Assembly (NCBI GenBank): GCA_022984795.1
Contig: JALIHJ010000064.1
Span: 50,412 to 114,411, forward strand
Direction: 5' to 3'
DNA length: 64,000 nt
DNA from: Fabrea salina
Lineage: Eukaryota; Ciliophora; Heterotrichea; Heterotrichida; Fabreidae
The position numbers were made by a program, and so were the translations under genes. Position 1 is the stretch's first letter. The number at the start of each line of letters is the position of its first letter. Shown in pieces: positions 39,203-48,302 of the stretch. The notes under the pieces were generated by a model. The model was not told the origin of the DNA. It worked only from the letters and a program-made list of their open reading frames with translations, and made no database searches.

Positions 39203-40288
39203 TTAGCTTTGGAACTTAGGGGGAAAAAACTTCGAAGTCAAGTTAGGACAGACTCCTCCGTAGCGCATTTCAAGTTGGTCTTCAGGAACTCTTTGTGGAA
39301 GTACTTTTTTGTAGTTAGTTCTTTCAAACCTTATTTTCTTTAACTGAGAGGTTGAAAAAAATAACTTGGAAACTTTCCACAGAAGCCCTAGGAACCTGTT
39401 AGAGTTAACTACGAACATGGAATCTAGTCTGCAGGGGTAAAGGTTACTGAGTTCTTCAACGGTGTTTTTTAAGTCTTTTCTAGCAAGGTTAAAACTCTTA
39501 GTTCCTTGAAGGTCCAAAATAAACATCCAAGTTTCTACACGCCCAGGAACAAGTAAGTGTTCTTTAATGTAAGTTAGCAGAAAGTGACTGGCTTTCATTA
39601 CTTCTTCACGCGACTGCTCTAAGTCTCGTAAAAGCGAGAGTCTTACAACTATCACAGGTCTCATGTGCTGGTCCCTTCCAAACGTATAAATGAATCCTGA
39701 GTTCTAATTACTCATTACTAGTATTTGGTTTATGGTTTCTTTGTTTTGGGGGTGTTTCAGCATTCTTTGTTCCATGAGCTGAATTGACCTTATCTTTTCA
39801 AAAGCCTTTTCAAAGTTAAGCTTTTCAGCATGTATGCACTTAATTGCTAGGCGGTCTTGTTCAAAGGGTTTTTCTCCTATGAATTCAAACAAGTTGTTTT
39901 TGTACAGGTACTCTTTGAATCTGTCCATGAGTCTTTGTTCTTCAAACTCCAAGTCCACTCCGTAGTAGACCTTTCGAAAGCCTCCGCTCTTAATCATTTC
40001 TGGTGTAAGAGGTGACTCAAGGAAGTTATGCATGTTTTGGTCTACCTTCAAGCTTTCTTCAGTAGACTGAGACTCAAAAGTGAACTTAAACATAGAACTC
40101 ATCCTTTGAATAATTGAAGCTTTTGGAGTAGGCGAACAGGGTGGGTCGACTATTTCAAAACGCGACATCATGCTTCCGGGTGTTAGGCACTCAGGTTCTT
40201 CACTGACTCTTTCTTCAAATAAAGCTGAAGTGAAAGCGTCTATAAGTTCTTCCTGATCACTGCAGAACTCTTGAGGCAGACTTTCCAT
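39203..40288 (-). CDS. CRAL-TRIO (Sec14-like) domain protein (one 15-nt intron)
   Basis: Two adjacent minus-strand frames join into a 356-residue protein once the intron at 39704-39718 is removed. Residues ~1-110 are acidic and disordered. Residues ~140-190 match the CRAL-TRIO N-terminal helices (DRLAIKCIHAEKLNFEKAFE). After the junction IYTFGRDQHMRPVIVVRL, WMFILDLQGT, LYPCRLDSMFVVNS and PEDQLEMRYGG are the lipid-binding core. The family carries phosphoinositides, phosphatidylcholine or other hydrophobic ligands between membranes; the ligand here is unknown. Confidence 0.88.
39704..39718 (-). other. 15-nt intron in the CRAL-TRIO gene
   Basis: On the minus strand the sequence is gtaatgagtaattag, lying between codons and ending with an in-frame TAG. 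Removal joins ETINQIL to NSGFIYTFGRDQ and unites the two halves of one CRAL-TRIO domain. Confidence 0.9.
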
Positions 40289-40302
40289 TAATTTTATCTA
40301 TT

Positions 40303-41718
40303 TTAATACCCAATAGTAGGGAATGAAGTAGCCAAACCTTCAACGTCTTCTTTCAATTTCTCGATTTCTTCGAACTGTTGGGAACCAAGGAACTCATTAA
40401 AGTCTGCTAGCTTCTTACCAGGAGCTTTCTGCTTGATGTGGCTTGCAATGTCCACGCCTCTGCTAATGAACTCAGCAACTTTTTCGAAGTCAGGCTCAGT
40501 GAACCCCCTTGAAGTCATAGCTGGAGTTCCTAGTCTCAGTCCGAAAGGAATCATTGCACTTTTGTCCCCTGGAATGGTGTTTTTGTTAATAGCCATGCTG
40601 GAGTACTCCAGAACCTTTTCAACACGAGCTCCGTCTATGCCTTTGTTTCTAAGGTCCACCAACACAAGGTGGTTGTCAGTGCCTCCTGTAGCTAGGTCGA
40701 AGCCCAGGTCTTTGAGTTTCTGAGCTAGGGTTTTTGCGTTTTTAAGTACTTGCACTTGGTACTCTTTGAACTCTGGAGCTTGGGCTAACTTAAGAGCTAC
40801 TGCTAAGGCAGTTATGGTTTGGTTGTGAGGGCCTCCTTGGTGTCCTGGAAACACTGAAAAGTCTATTTTCTGTTCTAAGTCGTAAGGAATTTCGTTGCCC
40901 TTTTTGTCCTTTTTAGAGCCTCTTCTGTAAAAGATCATAGCACCTCTAGGGCCTCTTAAGCTTTTGTGAGTAGTTGTAGTTACTATGTCTGCAAAGTCAA
41001 ACGGGTCCTGCTTGCACACACCCCCTGCCACAAGTCCACTGATGTGTGCCATGTCGTATAAAAACAAAGCACCTACTTTGTCACAGATCTCCCTCATGCG
41101 CTTGAAGTCGTACTCTCTGGGGTAGGCGGAAAATCCCCCCACAATTAGTTTAGGTCTGTATAGCATAGCGTTTTCTTCAAGCTTGTCGTAGTCAATAATT
41201 CCAGTGTCAATGTTAACTCTGTAAGGCAAGTTCTCAAAGTAAATCGAAGTTGCTGACACCTTTTTAGTCTCTGTTCTGAAACCGTGTGACAAGTGGCCTC
41301 CATGTGAAAGGTCAAGAGCCATCATTCTTTCGTGGGGACCCAAAACAGCTGTGTAGACGTAAAAGTTAGCAGGGGCTCCTGAAAGTGCCTGCACGTTGAC
41401 TCCCCAGTTTTGTGGTGATAGTCTGTAGGCCTCTAAAGCTCTTTGCCGACACAGGTTTTCGGCCATGTCGATGTACTGGTTGCCTCCGTAGTACCTGGCT
41501 CCAGGGTAGCCTTCGGAGTACTTGTTGTTCATTACGGAGCCAAGTGCTTCCATCACAGCTTTGGATGTGAAATTCTCTGAAGCAATTAAAACGATGTTTT
41601 TGAACTGTCTTTGCTGTTCGAGTTTGATGATCTCTGAAATCTGGGGGTCAGTTTCAAGCAGAGAAGCGTTTAGTTTCTGGGCTTGGACTGAAATAAAGCG
41701 CTTTACTCCACTCAACAT
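40303..41718 (-). CDS. SHMT: serine hydroxymethyltransferase
   Basis: PLP enzyme converting serine and tetrahydrofolate to glycine and methylene-tetrahydrofolate. The 471-residue product shows [21 protein letters not shown] and [14 protein letters not shown] with the PLP-binding Lys at residue 252, then [13 protein letters not shown] and GTPAMTSRG, all typical of eukaryotic SHMT. The N-terminus ([17 protein letters not shown]) is short, basic and amphipathic and could be a mitochondrial presequence; it is too short to be sure. The start is 20 bp from the stop of the upstream EF-hand gene. Confidence 0.97.
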   Translation of the reverse strand: MLSGVKRFISVQAQKLNASLLETDPQISEIIKLEQQRQFKNIVLIASENFTSKAVMEALGSVMNNKYSEGYPGARYYGGNQYIDMAENLCRQRALEAYRLSPQNWGVNVQALSGAPANFYVYTAVLGPHERMMALDLSHGGHLSHGFRTETKKVSATSIYFENLPYRVNIDTGIIDYDKLEENAMLYRPKLIVGGFSAYPREYDFKRMREICDKVGALFLYDMAHISGLVAGGVCKQDPFDFADIVTTTTHKSLRGPRGAMIFYRRGSKKDKKGNEIPYDLEQKIDFSVFPGHQGGPHNQTITALAVALKLAQAPEFKEYQVQVLKNAKTLAQKLKDLGFDLATGGTDNHLVLVDLRNKGIDGARVEKVLEYSSMAINKNTIPGDKSAMIPFGLRLGTPAMTSRGFTEPDFEKVAEFISRGVDIASHIKQKAPGKKLADFNEFLGSQQFEEIEKLKEDVEGLATSFPTIGY

Positions 41719-41738
41719 TATTAAAGTAATATGGTTAA

Positions 41739-43211
41739 TTAAATCAGCTCACAGCAAGACCTATCGTTTTTGCGGATAGATGCTTGGGTGCCTGTAGTTC
41801 TCATTTCTTTTTTCCTTTCCAAAGTGCCTGACCTAGAACGTGCCACTTCAGGGCTGATAGTTCCGCCGATTTTCTGGAGTTCATCGTAGAGCGAAGCATA
41901 TGTTCCTTGTTCGTCGATTTCAGTGTCAAGTCTAGGGTTTTTGAGTCTTTCTTCTTGTAATTGGTAGTTTAGTTCTTTGTTTCGTTCTTTCAGTTGTGAG
42001 TTTTTTTTCCTGAGTTTTGACTGTTCAAGGTTGGAACTGGTTAGTTTTTTTTCAAGTTGGTCTATATTTTCTTCTTTCTTTTTGAGTTGTTTGTTTAGAG
42101 CTTCTACCATAAAGCCTGTTCTGTGCTGGGTTTTATTAGTTGGCGATGTAACAGGCGAGTTAGCTGAAATGGGAACACTTAGTCTTGAGTTTTTCTTTTC
42201 GAGTTTGCGTCTTTTCATATCGTCAGCAGTTCTTCCGTTGGTGCCTCTCATTTCTTGGATGGTTTTGTAGCTTGTGAGTCTGCGGATTTCTTTTTCGAGT
42301 TTGGAAATAAGGTCTTCTTTGGCTTTAATGCTGTTTTGGATGTTGTGCATTTGGCTGCTAACTATTTCTTCTGAGTTCTCCATTTGGCGGATTTTGTTCT
42401 GGAGTTGGATGTTTTCTTGGATCACTTGTGACTGGGCTGTCATAGTTTGGGTTTCTAGTTCGTTGATTTGTTTGAGCAGTTTGGAGTTAGTTTGTTCTAT
42501 GTAGGTGTTATGCTGCTTCAGCGAGTCAAAAGCTACTTGTGAGTCTTGGAGACGAGCTTTGTAGTCTTTAGCTGTTTCTTCAATAGTTAAATAACTATCT
42601 TTTAAAAGCGAGAGAAGCTGTATAGCTCCTTTTACTGAGATCTTTGAATAGTTGTCAGCAGCACAAGACTGCATAGTTCTTAAGCAAAGCATTACTTCGT
42701 TCATGAGTTCAGTGATTGTTGAGTACTCTCTAGAAAAGCTTTCTCTGGAGACTCTGGGTGAACTCTGCCTTGAGGACTCTATTCCTCTTGAAAGGGTGCC
42801 TAGTACTTCTTCCAGTCCTGAAAACAAAAACGCCGCCCCTGACTTAGTAGTTTCTTGAGTTTTAAAAGTAGACAGGTTCCTTACGTGATGTCCGATGTCA
42901 GGTTCCTCTGGAATTTCAATGCTCAGTCCACGCGAACTACTCCCTTCATACTCGCTTTTAAACTGCTCCAGCAGAAAAGGAAAGTCCATAATTCCTTTTG
43001 AAAACTCTTCAAACGTAACGTAATCATTGGAGTCCTCTGAACCCCCAGCTTCTTTTAACGCCTGAAACAATGCCCCTACTTCGTGTTCCCTTTCTAAGCC
43101 ACTGGACATGTGCAAGTCTTCTCTACTTACCATTCCGTCTCCGTCAAAGTCCACCCAAGCAAATGCGTTCTTTAAAACTTCTAAAGAGCTTTCGTCTAGT
43201 TCAAGTTCCAT
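41739..43211 (-). CDS. EF-hand coiled-coil protein with C-terminal CaaX-like box
   Basis: In the 490-residue product, residues 21-32 form a canonical EF-hand loop ([12 protein letters not shown]); a second degenerate one follows at ~55-70. Residues ~190-440 are coiled coil. The layout resembles Rab11-FIP3 or related EF-hand/coiled-coil adaptors, but no Rab-binding domain can be confirmed. The protein ends RSCCELI, which fits a CaaX box (CELI) preceded by another Cys, so prenylation plus palmitoylation is possible. That would tether a calcium-sensing coiled coil to membrane. The start diverges from a small gene across 11 bp. Confidence 0.8.
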   Translation of the reverse strand: MELELDESSLEVLKNAFAWVDFDGDGMVSREDLHMSSGLEREHEVGALFQALKEAGGSEDSNDYVTFEEFSKGIMDFPFLLEQFKSEYEGSSSRGLSIEIPEEPDIGHHVRNLSTFKTQETTKSGAAFLFSGLEEVLGTLSRGIESSRQSSPRVSRESFSREYSTITELMNEVMLCLRTMQSCAADNYSKISVKGAIQLLSLLKDSYLTIEETAKDYKARLQDSQVAFDSLKQHNTYIEQTNSKLLKQINELETQTMTAQSQVIQENIQLQNKIRQMENSEEIVSSQMHNIQNSIKAKEDLISKLEKEIRRLTSYKTIQEMRGTNGRTADDMKRRKLEKKNSRLSVPISANSPVTSPTNKTQHRTGFMVEALNKQLKKKEENIDQLEKKLTSSNLEQSKLRKKNSQLKERNKELNYQLQEERLKNPRLDTEIDEQGTYASLYDELQKIGGTISPEVARSRSGTLERKKEMRTTGTQASIRKNDRSCCELI

Positions 43212-43222
43212 TTATAAAAAAA

Positions 43223-43513
43223 ATGCTGGGAAACAACCACTCAGACGGTGCTCTTCTTATTGAAGAAAGCGGAAGTGCCTCTCCTCTTTTCATGCCTCAC
43301 GAAAACCCTTCGCAACCTCCTCCTTTAATACTAGGTTCAAACGACTGTGTTGAAGTAACTTACTCTGCTGAAGACATTCTTGGGTTAGATAAACATCAAA
43401 CTTCAGAAGGCTCCCAAGATATAAATTCTCCTATAAATAACCAAAGAAAAGGTTCTGGACTATTCGATGTTGCTATTCAAGCCAAAAGTAGAAGTTCTAG
43501 TTATAATGAATAA
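43223..43513 (+). CDS. small Ser/Pro-rich protein, unknown
   Basis: From ATG 43223 the 96-residue product is acidic in front (GALLIEESGSASPLF) and Ser/Asn-rich behind, without Cys pairs or membrane span. A longer reading from 43070 would need a non-ATG start and overlap the opposite gene. It lies between divergent and tandem neighbours with 11- and 45-bp gaps. No family recognised. Confidence 0.55.
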   Translation: MLGNNHSDGALLIEESGSASPLFMPHENPSQPPPLILGSNDCVEVTYSAEDILGLDKHQTSEGSQDINSPINNQRKGSGLFDVAIQAKSRSSSYNE

Positions 43514-43558
43514 ATACGTTATTGTAAACACATTCTGTAATTTAGAGAACAGTAATCA

Positions 43559-44290
43559 ATGGAAGTAGCTTCGGACAGAATGTGGATTTTTTATTGTTGG
43601 AAGTGTAAAGAAATGCTTACTCCCCCAACTTACATTTGCCAAGTAGGCCACACAGTGTGCCAGGGATGCTCGCAAGGGTCAAACTGCCCAGTGTGCAGAT
43701 TTCCGTCAGGACTTACACTTAACACTATGCTAGAAGAGATCCTTAACCTGACTTTTGTGGTTTGTCCAGTAGCTTCTTGTTCCCAATTTGTGTCTTTAAG
43801 TTGTCTTGAGAAGCACAAGAACTTCTGTCCTAACTGTCCCTACACTTCTTGCATCGCAGGCTGTGGAGCCCTGGTTGAGAACCTTGGAGACCACTTAGTT
43901 ACTGAACACAAGTTTAAAGAAAAGAACGGAGAGGACTTAATTGAGCTTAAGTACCAAGCAACTTCTGAAAACTGGAGGAAAGACCAAATTTGGAAGTCTT
44001 TTGTAGCGCGACTAGGAGACATCTGTATGCTAGTCAACGCAAAGATTGATAATGGAGTGTTCAAGGTACTAGCTTACAACTTGAAACCTGAAGAACAAGG
44101 AATTTGGTTTAAGATAGCCAAGAGTCCTACTATTTTAAGGTTCGGAGTGACCCTGCCCAGTGTAAAGGACTATGTTTTGGGCAAAAAAAGCACTCTCCAG
44201 TTCAATTGTGAAGTGGAAACCCTTTTGAAGTCCTTTGCAGACGAGTCCTTGAGCATCAACTTAGAAGTTACTCTGGAAAAACCTCAGTAA
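43559..44290 (+). CDS. SIAH/SINA-like RING zinc-finger protein, probable E3 ubiquitin ligase
   Basis: The product is 243 residues. Residues ~13-47 form a RING (CWKC...C-x-VGHTVC-x2-C...CPVC), followed by the SINA-type zinc pair at ~66-108 (CPVASCSQFVSLSCLEKH then CPNCPYTSC...GC). The C-terminal half is beta-rich, matching the position of the SIAH substrate-binding domain. SIAH proteins transfer ubiquitin from E2 to substrates as dimers. Substrates cannot be guessed. It converges with the two-TM gene at 9 bp. Confidence 0.85.
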   Translation: MEVASDRMWIFYCWKCKEMLTPPTYICQVGHTVCQGCSQGSNCPVCRFPSGLTLNTMLEEILNLTFVVCPVASCSQFVSLSCLEKHKNFCPNCPYTSCIAGCGALVENLGDHLVTEHKFKEKNGEDLIELKYQATSENWRKDQIWKSFVARLGDICMLVNAKIDNGVFKVLAYNLKPEEQGIWFKIAKSPTILRFGVTLPSVKDYVLGKKSTLQFNCEVETLLKSFADESLSINLEVTLEKPQ

Positions 44291-44299
44291 GTGTATAAA

Positions 44300-45217
44300 T
44301 TACTCAATTACGTATTCAGAAAATCTGTACACTGATCTTTTTCTAGTGCAGAAATAACTAATAGGAATCGTTAGCATCAGTGCGCTTAACCCAGTTAAAA
44401 CCAAACCAACCAATGCAAACTCTCCTGCTGTAGGTTGAGTTTCCTGGAGTCCGTGGTGCATTGCGTACACGTAAGGATCGTGCTGCGACCTTACTTCCAC
44501 TTCTAAAGAGTACTCTTGGTACTGAGGAAGCTGGCTTTCTGTCCATCTAAAGTTTTCAAGGTGCTCTCTGCCATCTGAGCTGCAGCCTTTCAAAGACCAC
44601 TCTGGCAACTGGTAAGTTTGTTCGTTTAAAGGAATGCAGAGTTTAGTTAACTTGTAGTAGTAGTAGCACCTTTGGGTTTGGTTGTCCCAGTACCCAGTTC
44701 TGTGGTTTCTGCACATCTTCATGTTTAAAGGGTAGTGTTTTTTCTGCATTATCTTTATTCCACTAACTCTGTTTGTCACACTTGTGGAGGAGCTAGTAAC
44801 TGTTAAGTCAAAGTCAGCTGCAAGGAAGTACTCGTTGGTCCCACTGAAGACTTTAGAAAGGGGGTACCCCTCAGTCACCAGAACTCCTTTTGAGTAGTAC
44901 TTAAGGTTCCGGTACTCCATAGTGTCGTTGGTCCTAAGCATCCAGACAGCTGAGGTGTTAGCTGGGAGACTCAAGGAGTAACTCGAGCCAACAGGACTTA
45001 TAGAAACTGCAAGGTTTTCAAAAGAAGGGTAAACATAGTTCCAGTAGTCAATTGCTTGGTTTAACTCGTAGACTTCTTCAGAATGGGGGTCTTCTGAAGC
45101 TTCTGCTAGCATGAAGATTCCATAACCTAGTCCTCCCAGAAGCATAAGTGCAAAAGCCAAGCAAGACAACTTAGTTTTAGTATCTCTGCTTGCATGCGAA
45201 TCTATTAAATCATTCAT
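44300..45217 (-). CDS. two-span membrane protein with Cys/Tyr-rich ectodomain, unknown
   Basis: ATG at 45217 gives a 305-residue product. A first helix (~19-40, LSCLAFALMLLGGLGYGIFML) and a last helix (~270-293) flank a ~225-residue luminal or extracellular domain with several N-x-S/T sites, paired Cys and a CYYYY run. The SQHDPYVYA motif lies just before the second helix. The topology resembles CDC50-type partners but the signature motifs do not match, so I leave it unnamed. The start codon is 1 nt from the upstream RING gene's stop. Confidence 0.75.
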   Translation of the reverse strand: MNDLIDSHASRDTKTKLSCLAFALMLLGGLGYGIFMLAEASEDPHSEEVYELNQAIDYWNYVYPSFENLAVSISPVGSSYSLSLPANTSAVWMLRTNDTMEYRNLKYYSKGVLVTEGYPLSKVFSGTNEYFLAADFDLTVTSSSTSVTNRVSGIKIMQKKHYPLNMKMCRNHRTGYWDNQTQRCYYYYKLTKLCIPLNEQTYQLPEWSLKGCSSDGREHLENFRWTESQLPQYQEYSLEVEVRSQHDPYVYAMHHGLQETQPTAGEFALVGLVLTGLSALMLTIPISYFCTRKRSVYRFSEYVIE

Positions 45218-45218
45218 T

Positions 45219-45605
45219 TTACTTAACTTTAAATCTGTCATAAGGGCAGTAATCAACCTTTTCCACACAAACTGTACACAGAAAGTGCCCGCACTGCATT
45301 TTGACAGTGGCTTCTTTGACACAACAGATTCCACACATGTTTTCTTTTTCTTCGAAGTTTTCAGACTCCTCGATTCTTTTCAAGGACTCGTCTCTTTCAG
45401 CTACAAGTTCTTGTTTCCTTAGCTGTAGTTCTTGTATTTGTTCTTCTATCTCGTAAATCATAGGGTTGTAGTAACTCTTGACTTCGTTTTGTTTAGTGTT
45501 GATCCTGTTAGATATGACTTTTTCTAAGGAGACGTTTGCACGGGGCTTTGTTTTGGGCTGGACACCTAGAAAAGGCGAATCTGTAAGTTCGAACCTCCAA
45601 GCCAT
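45219..45605 (-). CDS. small RING-type protein with N-terminal coiled coil
   Basis: In the 128-residue product, residues ~25-85 form a coiled coil (QIQELQLRKQELVAERDESL). The C-terminus holds a minimal RING: CGIC, then CGHFLCTVC, then CPYD, with Asp instead of the final Cys. Such terminal RINGs (as in IAP-like proteins) recruit E2 enzymes; ubiquitin ligase activity is inferred. The 1-nt gap to the next gene is unusual. Confidence 0.8.
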   Translation of the reverse strand: MAWRFELTDSPFLGVQPKTKPRANVSLEKVISNRINTKQNEVKSYYNPMIYEIEEQIQELQLRKQELVAERDESLKRIEESENFEEKENMCGICCVKEATVKMQCGHFLCTVCVEKVDYCPYDRFKVK

Positions 45606-45618
45606 TTTGAATTTAGAA

Positions 45619-46536
45619 TTATTTACCTTGGCTTGCTATGCGTGAGTGTTTAGGTCCTTCTGTCTCGTCAGAACCAGTAGACTCAGTGGGCTTGGGGGAT
45701 ACTCTGGCAGATGCACTCCATTTGGGAGAAGAGGGCTGGCTCAAAACGCTTTCAAACAGTTGCTTGTTGAGTCTAGCTAGTTCAAAGTTATGGGAAGCCA
45801 GTGCTCCTATGATCTGGCCTTCGTCTTTATTGAGTGTTTGTGCAAACTTAAAGCTGGGTTCTGGCCTTTGGGGGCTTGCAGGAGTGCTTTGGCTGGTTGA
45901 AAGAGTGTCTTGGGCAAAAAGAGTTAGTTGTAGAAGCGCTTTGTCGAACCCAGAGTTCTTAACTAGGTTTTTGTAATGACTTGTGCAGCCTACTCTTCTT
46001 TTGAAGCTTCTGTGCAAAGCTTGGTTGGATTGAATTTGTCTTATGAGCTTATTGGTGTTTAAGTTGAGTTCGTACTGAAGGGAGTCTTCTTTTTCTGGTT
46101 TGTTTTCTTTTAACAACTGATCTTTTAAATTGGTTTCGGCCTTTAAGAAGTTACTCCAAGCGTCTTTGTCAAAAGCGGCTTTGCTGAGTTGTAGGTACTT
46201 AGTTTTGATATGGTTAAGGTCTTCTCTAAGTTGGTTGTTGATCTTCTCGTGTTGTTTAGTTTTGGTTTTTTCTTCACTCAAGTGTTTTTTATAGTAATAA
46301 ATCTTCTCTGAAAGCTCGTCGTTCTTTTTTTGAAGGGATTTTATTTTGGCTTTTTGGGTTGACTTTTCTGACTTGAGTTTGCTGATTGTGTCTGCGGCTG
46401 TGATCATGTCTTTTTGTAAGCTTTCAAGTAATTCTTTGTTAACTTTGAGTTCTGAAGAAAAGTCTACTTCAAAACTGTCAGCTTCCAAAAGCTCATTTAG
46501 AGTTTTGTAGTTCCAGTCTGTTTGCTTAGACATCAT
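45619..46536 (-). CDS. coiled-coil protein, unknown
   Basis: The product has 305 residues. Residues ~35-110 are a strong coiled coil (SLQKDMITAADTISKLKSE). The middle is helical with basic SFKRRVG, and the C-terminal ~60 are Ser/Pro-rich and disordered. No family recognised. It lies in a run of five minus-strand genes with 1-20 bp gaps (44300-48295). Confidence 0.7.
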   Translation of the reverse strand: MMSKQTDWNYKTLNELLEADSFEVDFSSELKVNKELLESLQKDMITAADTISKLKSEKSTQKAKIKSLQKKNDELSEKIYYYKKHLSEEKTKTKQHEKINNQLREDLNHIKTKYLQLSKAAFDKDAWSNFLKAETNLKDQLLKENKPEKEDSLQYELNLNTNKLIRQIQSNQALHRSFKRRVGCTSHYKNLVKNSGFDKALLQLTLFAQDTLSTSQSTPASPQRPEPSFKFAQTLNKDEGQIIGALASHNFELARLNKQLFESVLSQPSSPKWSASARVSPKPTESTGSDETEGPKHSRIASQGK

Positions 46537-46556
46537 AACTACCTTTTTATAACGCT

Positions 46557-47201
46557 TTAATAGTTACACTTACAAAGTAATTTTCCAGCTGTGTAGTACT
46601 TAAGTCGCTGTCTTCTCGTGAGGAGTCTTCCTTTTAGAATTAAACAAGAACAGGGCAGAGGAGGTACTTTTTCCTTCTCTGGACCTTCTACTTTGTACTC
46701 GGCTTTTCTTTTTCTAGGTTTGCTTTTTTTGCTTTTGAGAGTTTTCTCAATTTGGGCTATTTCGTATTGGAACTTAATTGCTTTGAGTCTCATTTCTTCT
46801 TTTAATAAGTTTAGTGTGTTTTGGAGTTGTTCTTTTTGGTACTTGTTTTCTTCAGCAGACTTCTGAGCAGCTTCTAGTTGGACTTTCAGTTCTTGAATTT
46901 GTGAGTTATTGGTTTCTGCAACTCCTTCAACGAGTTTAGTGAGTGTTTGAGTGTTGCTTTCTATAAGGGACTTAAAAAAGTCGCAAAGATCGTGTTTGAG
47001 TGAGTTAAAAGATTCTTGCGAAAAACTCTGAGCTAAGCAAGTAGCTTCACTAGACATAGACATTGTGTCTTCAGCTTGGGAAACCCTTGGAACACTTAGC
47101 TCTGAAAAGTTGTTTAGGGGCTGGAACTGGGACCCTAGTCGGAACCCAGTTTGCCTTGGAATCTGAAATCTTCCAAAAGTGCGTTGTGAAAAGGGATTCA
47201 T
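46557..47201 (-). CDS. coiled-coil protein with basic, Cys-containing tail, unknown
   Basis: The 214-residue product has a front rich in Phe/Arg/Gln (MNPFSQRTFGRFQIPRQTGF), coiled coil at ~85-160, a Lys/Arg cluster (KSKKSKPRKRKAEYK) that could be a nuclear signal or nucleic-acid contact, and a tail with CSC and CKC that might bind a metal together. Its ATG overlaps the upstream gene's TAA by one base (TAATG). Confidence 0.65.
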   Translation of the reverse strand: MNPFSQRTFGRFQIPRQTGFRLGSQFQPLNNFSELSVPRVSQAEDTMSMSSEATCLAQSFSQESFNSLKHDLCDFFKSLIESNTQTLTKLVEGVAETNNSQIQELKVQLEAAQKSAEENKYQKEQLQNTLNLLKEEMRLKAIKFQYEIAQIEKTLKSKKSKPRKRKAEYKVEGPEKEKVPPLPCSCLILKGRLLTRRQRLKYYTAGKLLCKCNY

Positions 47202-48295
47202 TATTTTAAATGGTTAGTATCATAGACTTTAAGCTGTTGAGCTACTGAGTTTATGCTTTGTTTAACTTGTTCAATGTCACTTAAAAGCTTTTGAAGGACA
47301 GTTTCCTGCAAAGCCACAATTTCTTTAGACTTAAAAGAGTCTTTTAAGCAGTCTAAACACACTGTTTCTTCTAACTCACTGGCGTGTTTCACTAGTAAAG
47401 TTGTGATTTCAGAAGCTTCGTGGTCAGCCATTAAGCCAAAAGCAAACTCTCTGAACTTTTTCATGTTTCCAGACCTGTAGAACTCTTTGACGTTGTGTAG
47501 AATCTGTTTGTCAGCTCTAACTAAAGGATGAGTGTTGAGGCTGTCAAGAAGGTCCTGATTAGAAGACAAAAAAGAACTGTTGGGGTTGGACACAGGCGAC
47601 GCTCTGTGAGCTGAAGCTGAAAGGCTCTCTAGTTCTAACTGGAACTTTAACTTGCCGCTTTCTTTTAACAGCTCTGAAGCTTTTCTTTTGCGAGTTTTGA
47701 GTTGTTTTAATTGCTTGTTGACTTCTGAAGCAAATCTGACTACTTTAGGAGAGAGTCTTAGTAACTGGTGGAGTTGGGACTTTTGGAGCTTAACTTCGCT
47801 GATTTCTTTGCACATTTTAAGGACTTCTTCTTTGCACTCGTCTTTTTCTTTGTGAGTTTTGGGTGTTTCGGGGAACAAAAAGCTTTCTTTGATAATAGGC
47901 GACATGTCGCTGCCTCTGGCTTTGTGGTAAGTCGAAATGTTGTTGAAGCGCCTTGTTCTAAGGTCCTCCCGTGCAATGGGTCTTGGCATGTGTGGGAATG
48001 TAGGCTGTCTTGAGTAAGAGTTGTTGTTTGTAGTTGGTACTGAAGGCACCCTAGCTAAGTCGTCTTCAGAAAAGGAAGAGTTTTGTTTATCGTGGACAAG
48101 TTGTTCTTTCATGTTTAAGTTGTCGCTTATAAGCACCTCTATAAGGTGCTTAGTTGCTTCTGGGTCAAGTTCTTGAATAAGTTCCAAAGGAACTTTTTGG
48201 GTCCTTTTAAATTCTTTTTGGATTCTGTTTATAAGTGGCTCGTCAGGTTGGTTTTTACTCAGTTTAAAAGTGTTTTTAGAGAAGCTGCTTTGCAT
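47201..48295 (-). CDS. helical protein, unknown
   Basis: ATG at 48295 gives 364 residues (MQSSFSKNTFKLSKNQ); a longer reading would need a non-ATG start inside the opposite gene. A helical front (~20-70), a disordered Ser/Arg/Pro middle and a helical second half (~160-364) with CLDCLKDSFKSKE are visible. No family recognised. Its start codon faces that of the golgin gene across 7 bp, and its stop overlaps the next start. Confidence 0.7.
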   Translation of the reverse strand: MQSSFSKNTFKLSKNQPDEPLINRIQKEFKRTQKVPLELIQELDPEATKHLIEVLISDNLNMKEQLVHDKQNSSFSEDDLARVPSVPTTNNNSYSRQPTFPHMPRPIAREDLRTRRFNNISTYHKARGSDMSPIIKESFLFPETPKTHKEKDECKEEVLKMCKEISEVKLQKSQLHQLLRLSPKVVRFASEVNKQLKQLKTRKRKASELLKESGKLKFQLELESLSASAHRASPVSNPNSSFLSSNQDLLDSLNTHPLVRADKQILHNVKEFYRSGNMKKFREFAFGLMADHEASEITTLLVKHASELEETVCLDCLKDSFKSKEIVALQETVLQKLLSDIEQVKQSINSVAQQLKVYDTNHLK

Positions 48296-48302
48296 AGCAA
48301 AA

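Noticed and set aside
39203-40288. Two separate genes (39203-39664 and 39704-40288)
   Set aside because: Each holds half of one CRAL-TRIO domain and a clean 15-nt intron joins them in frame.
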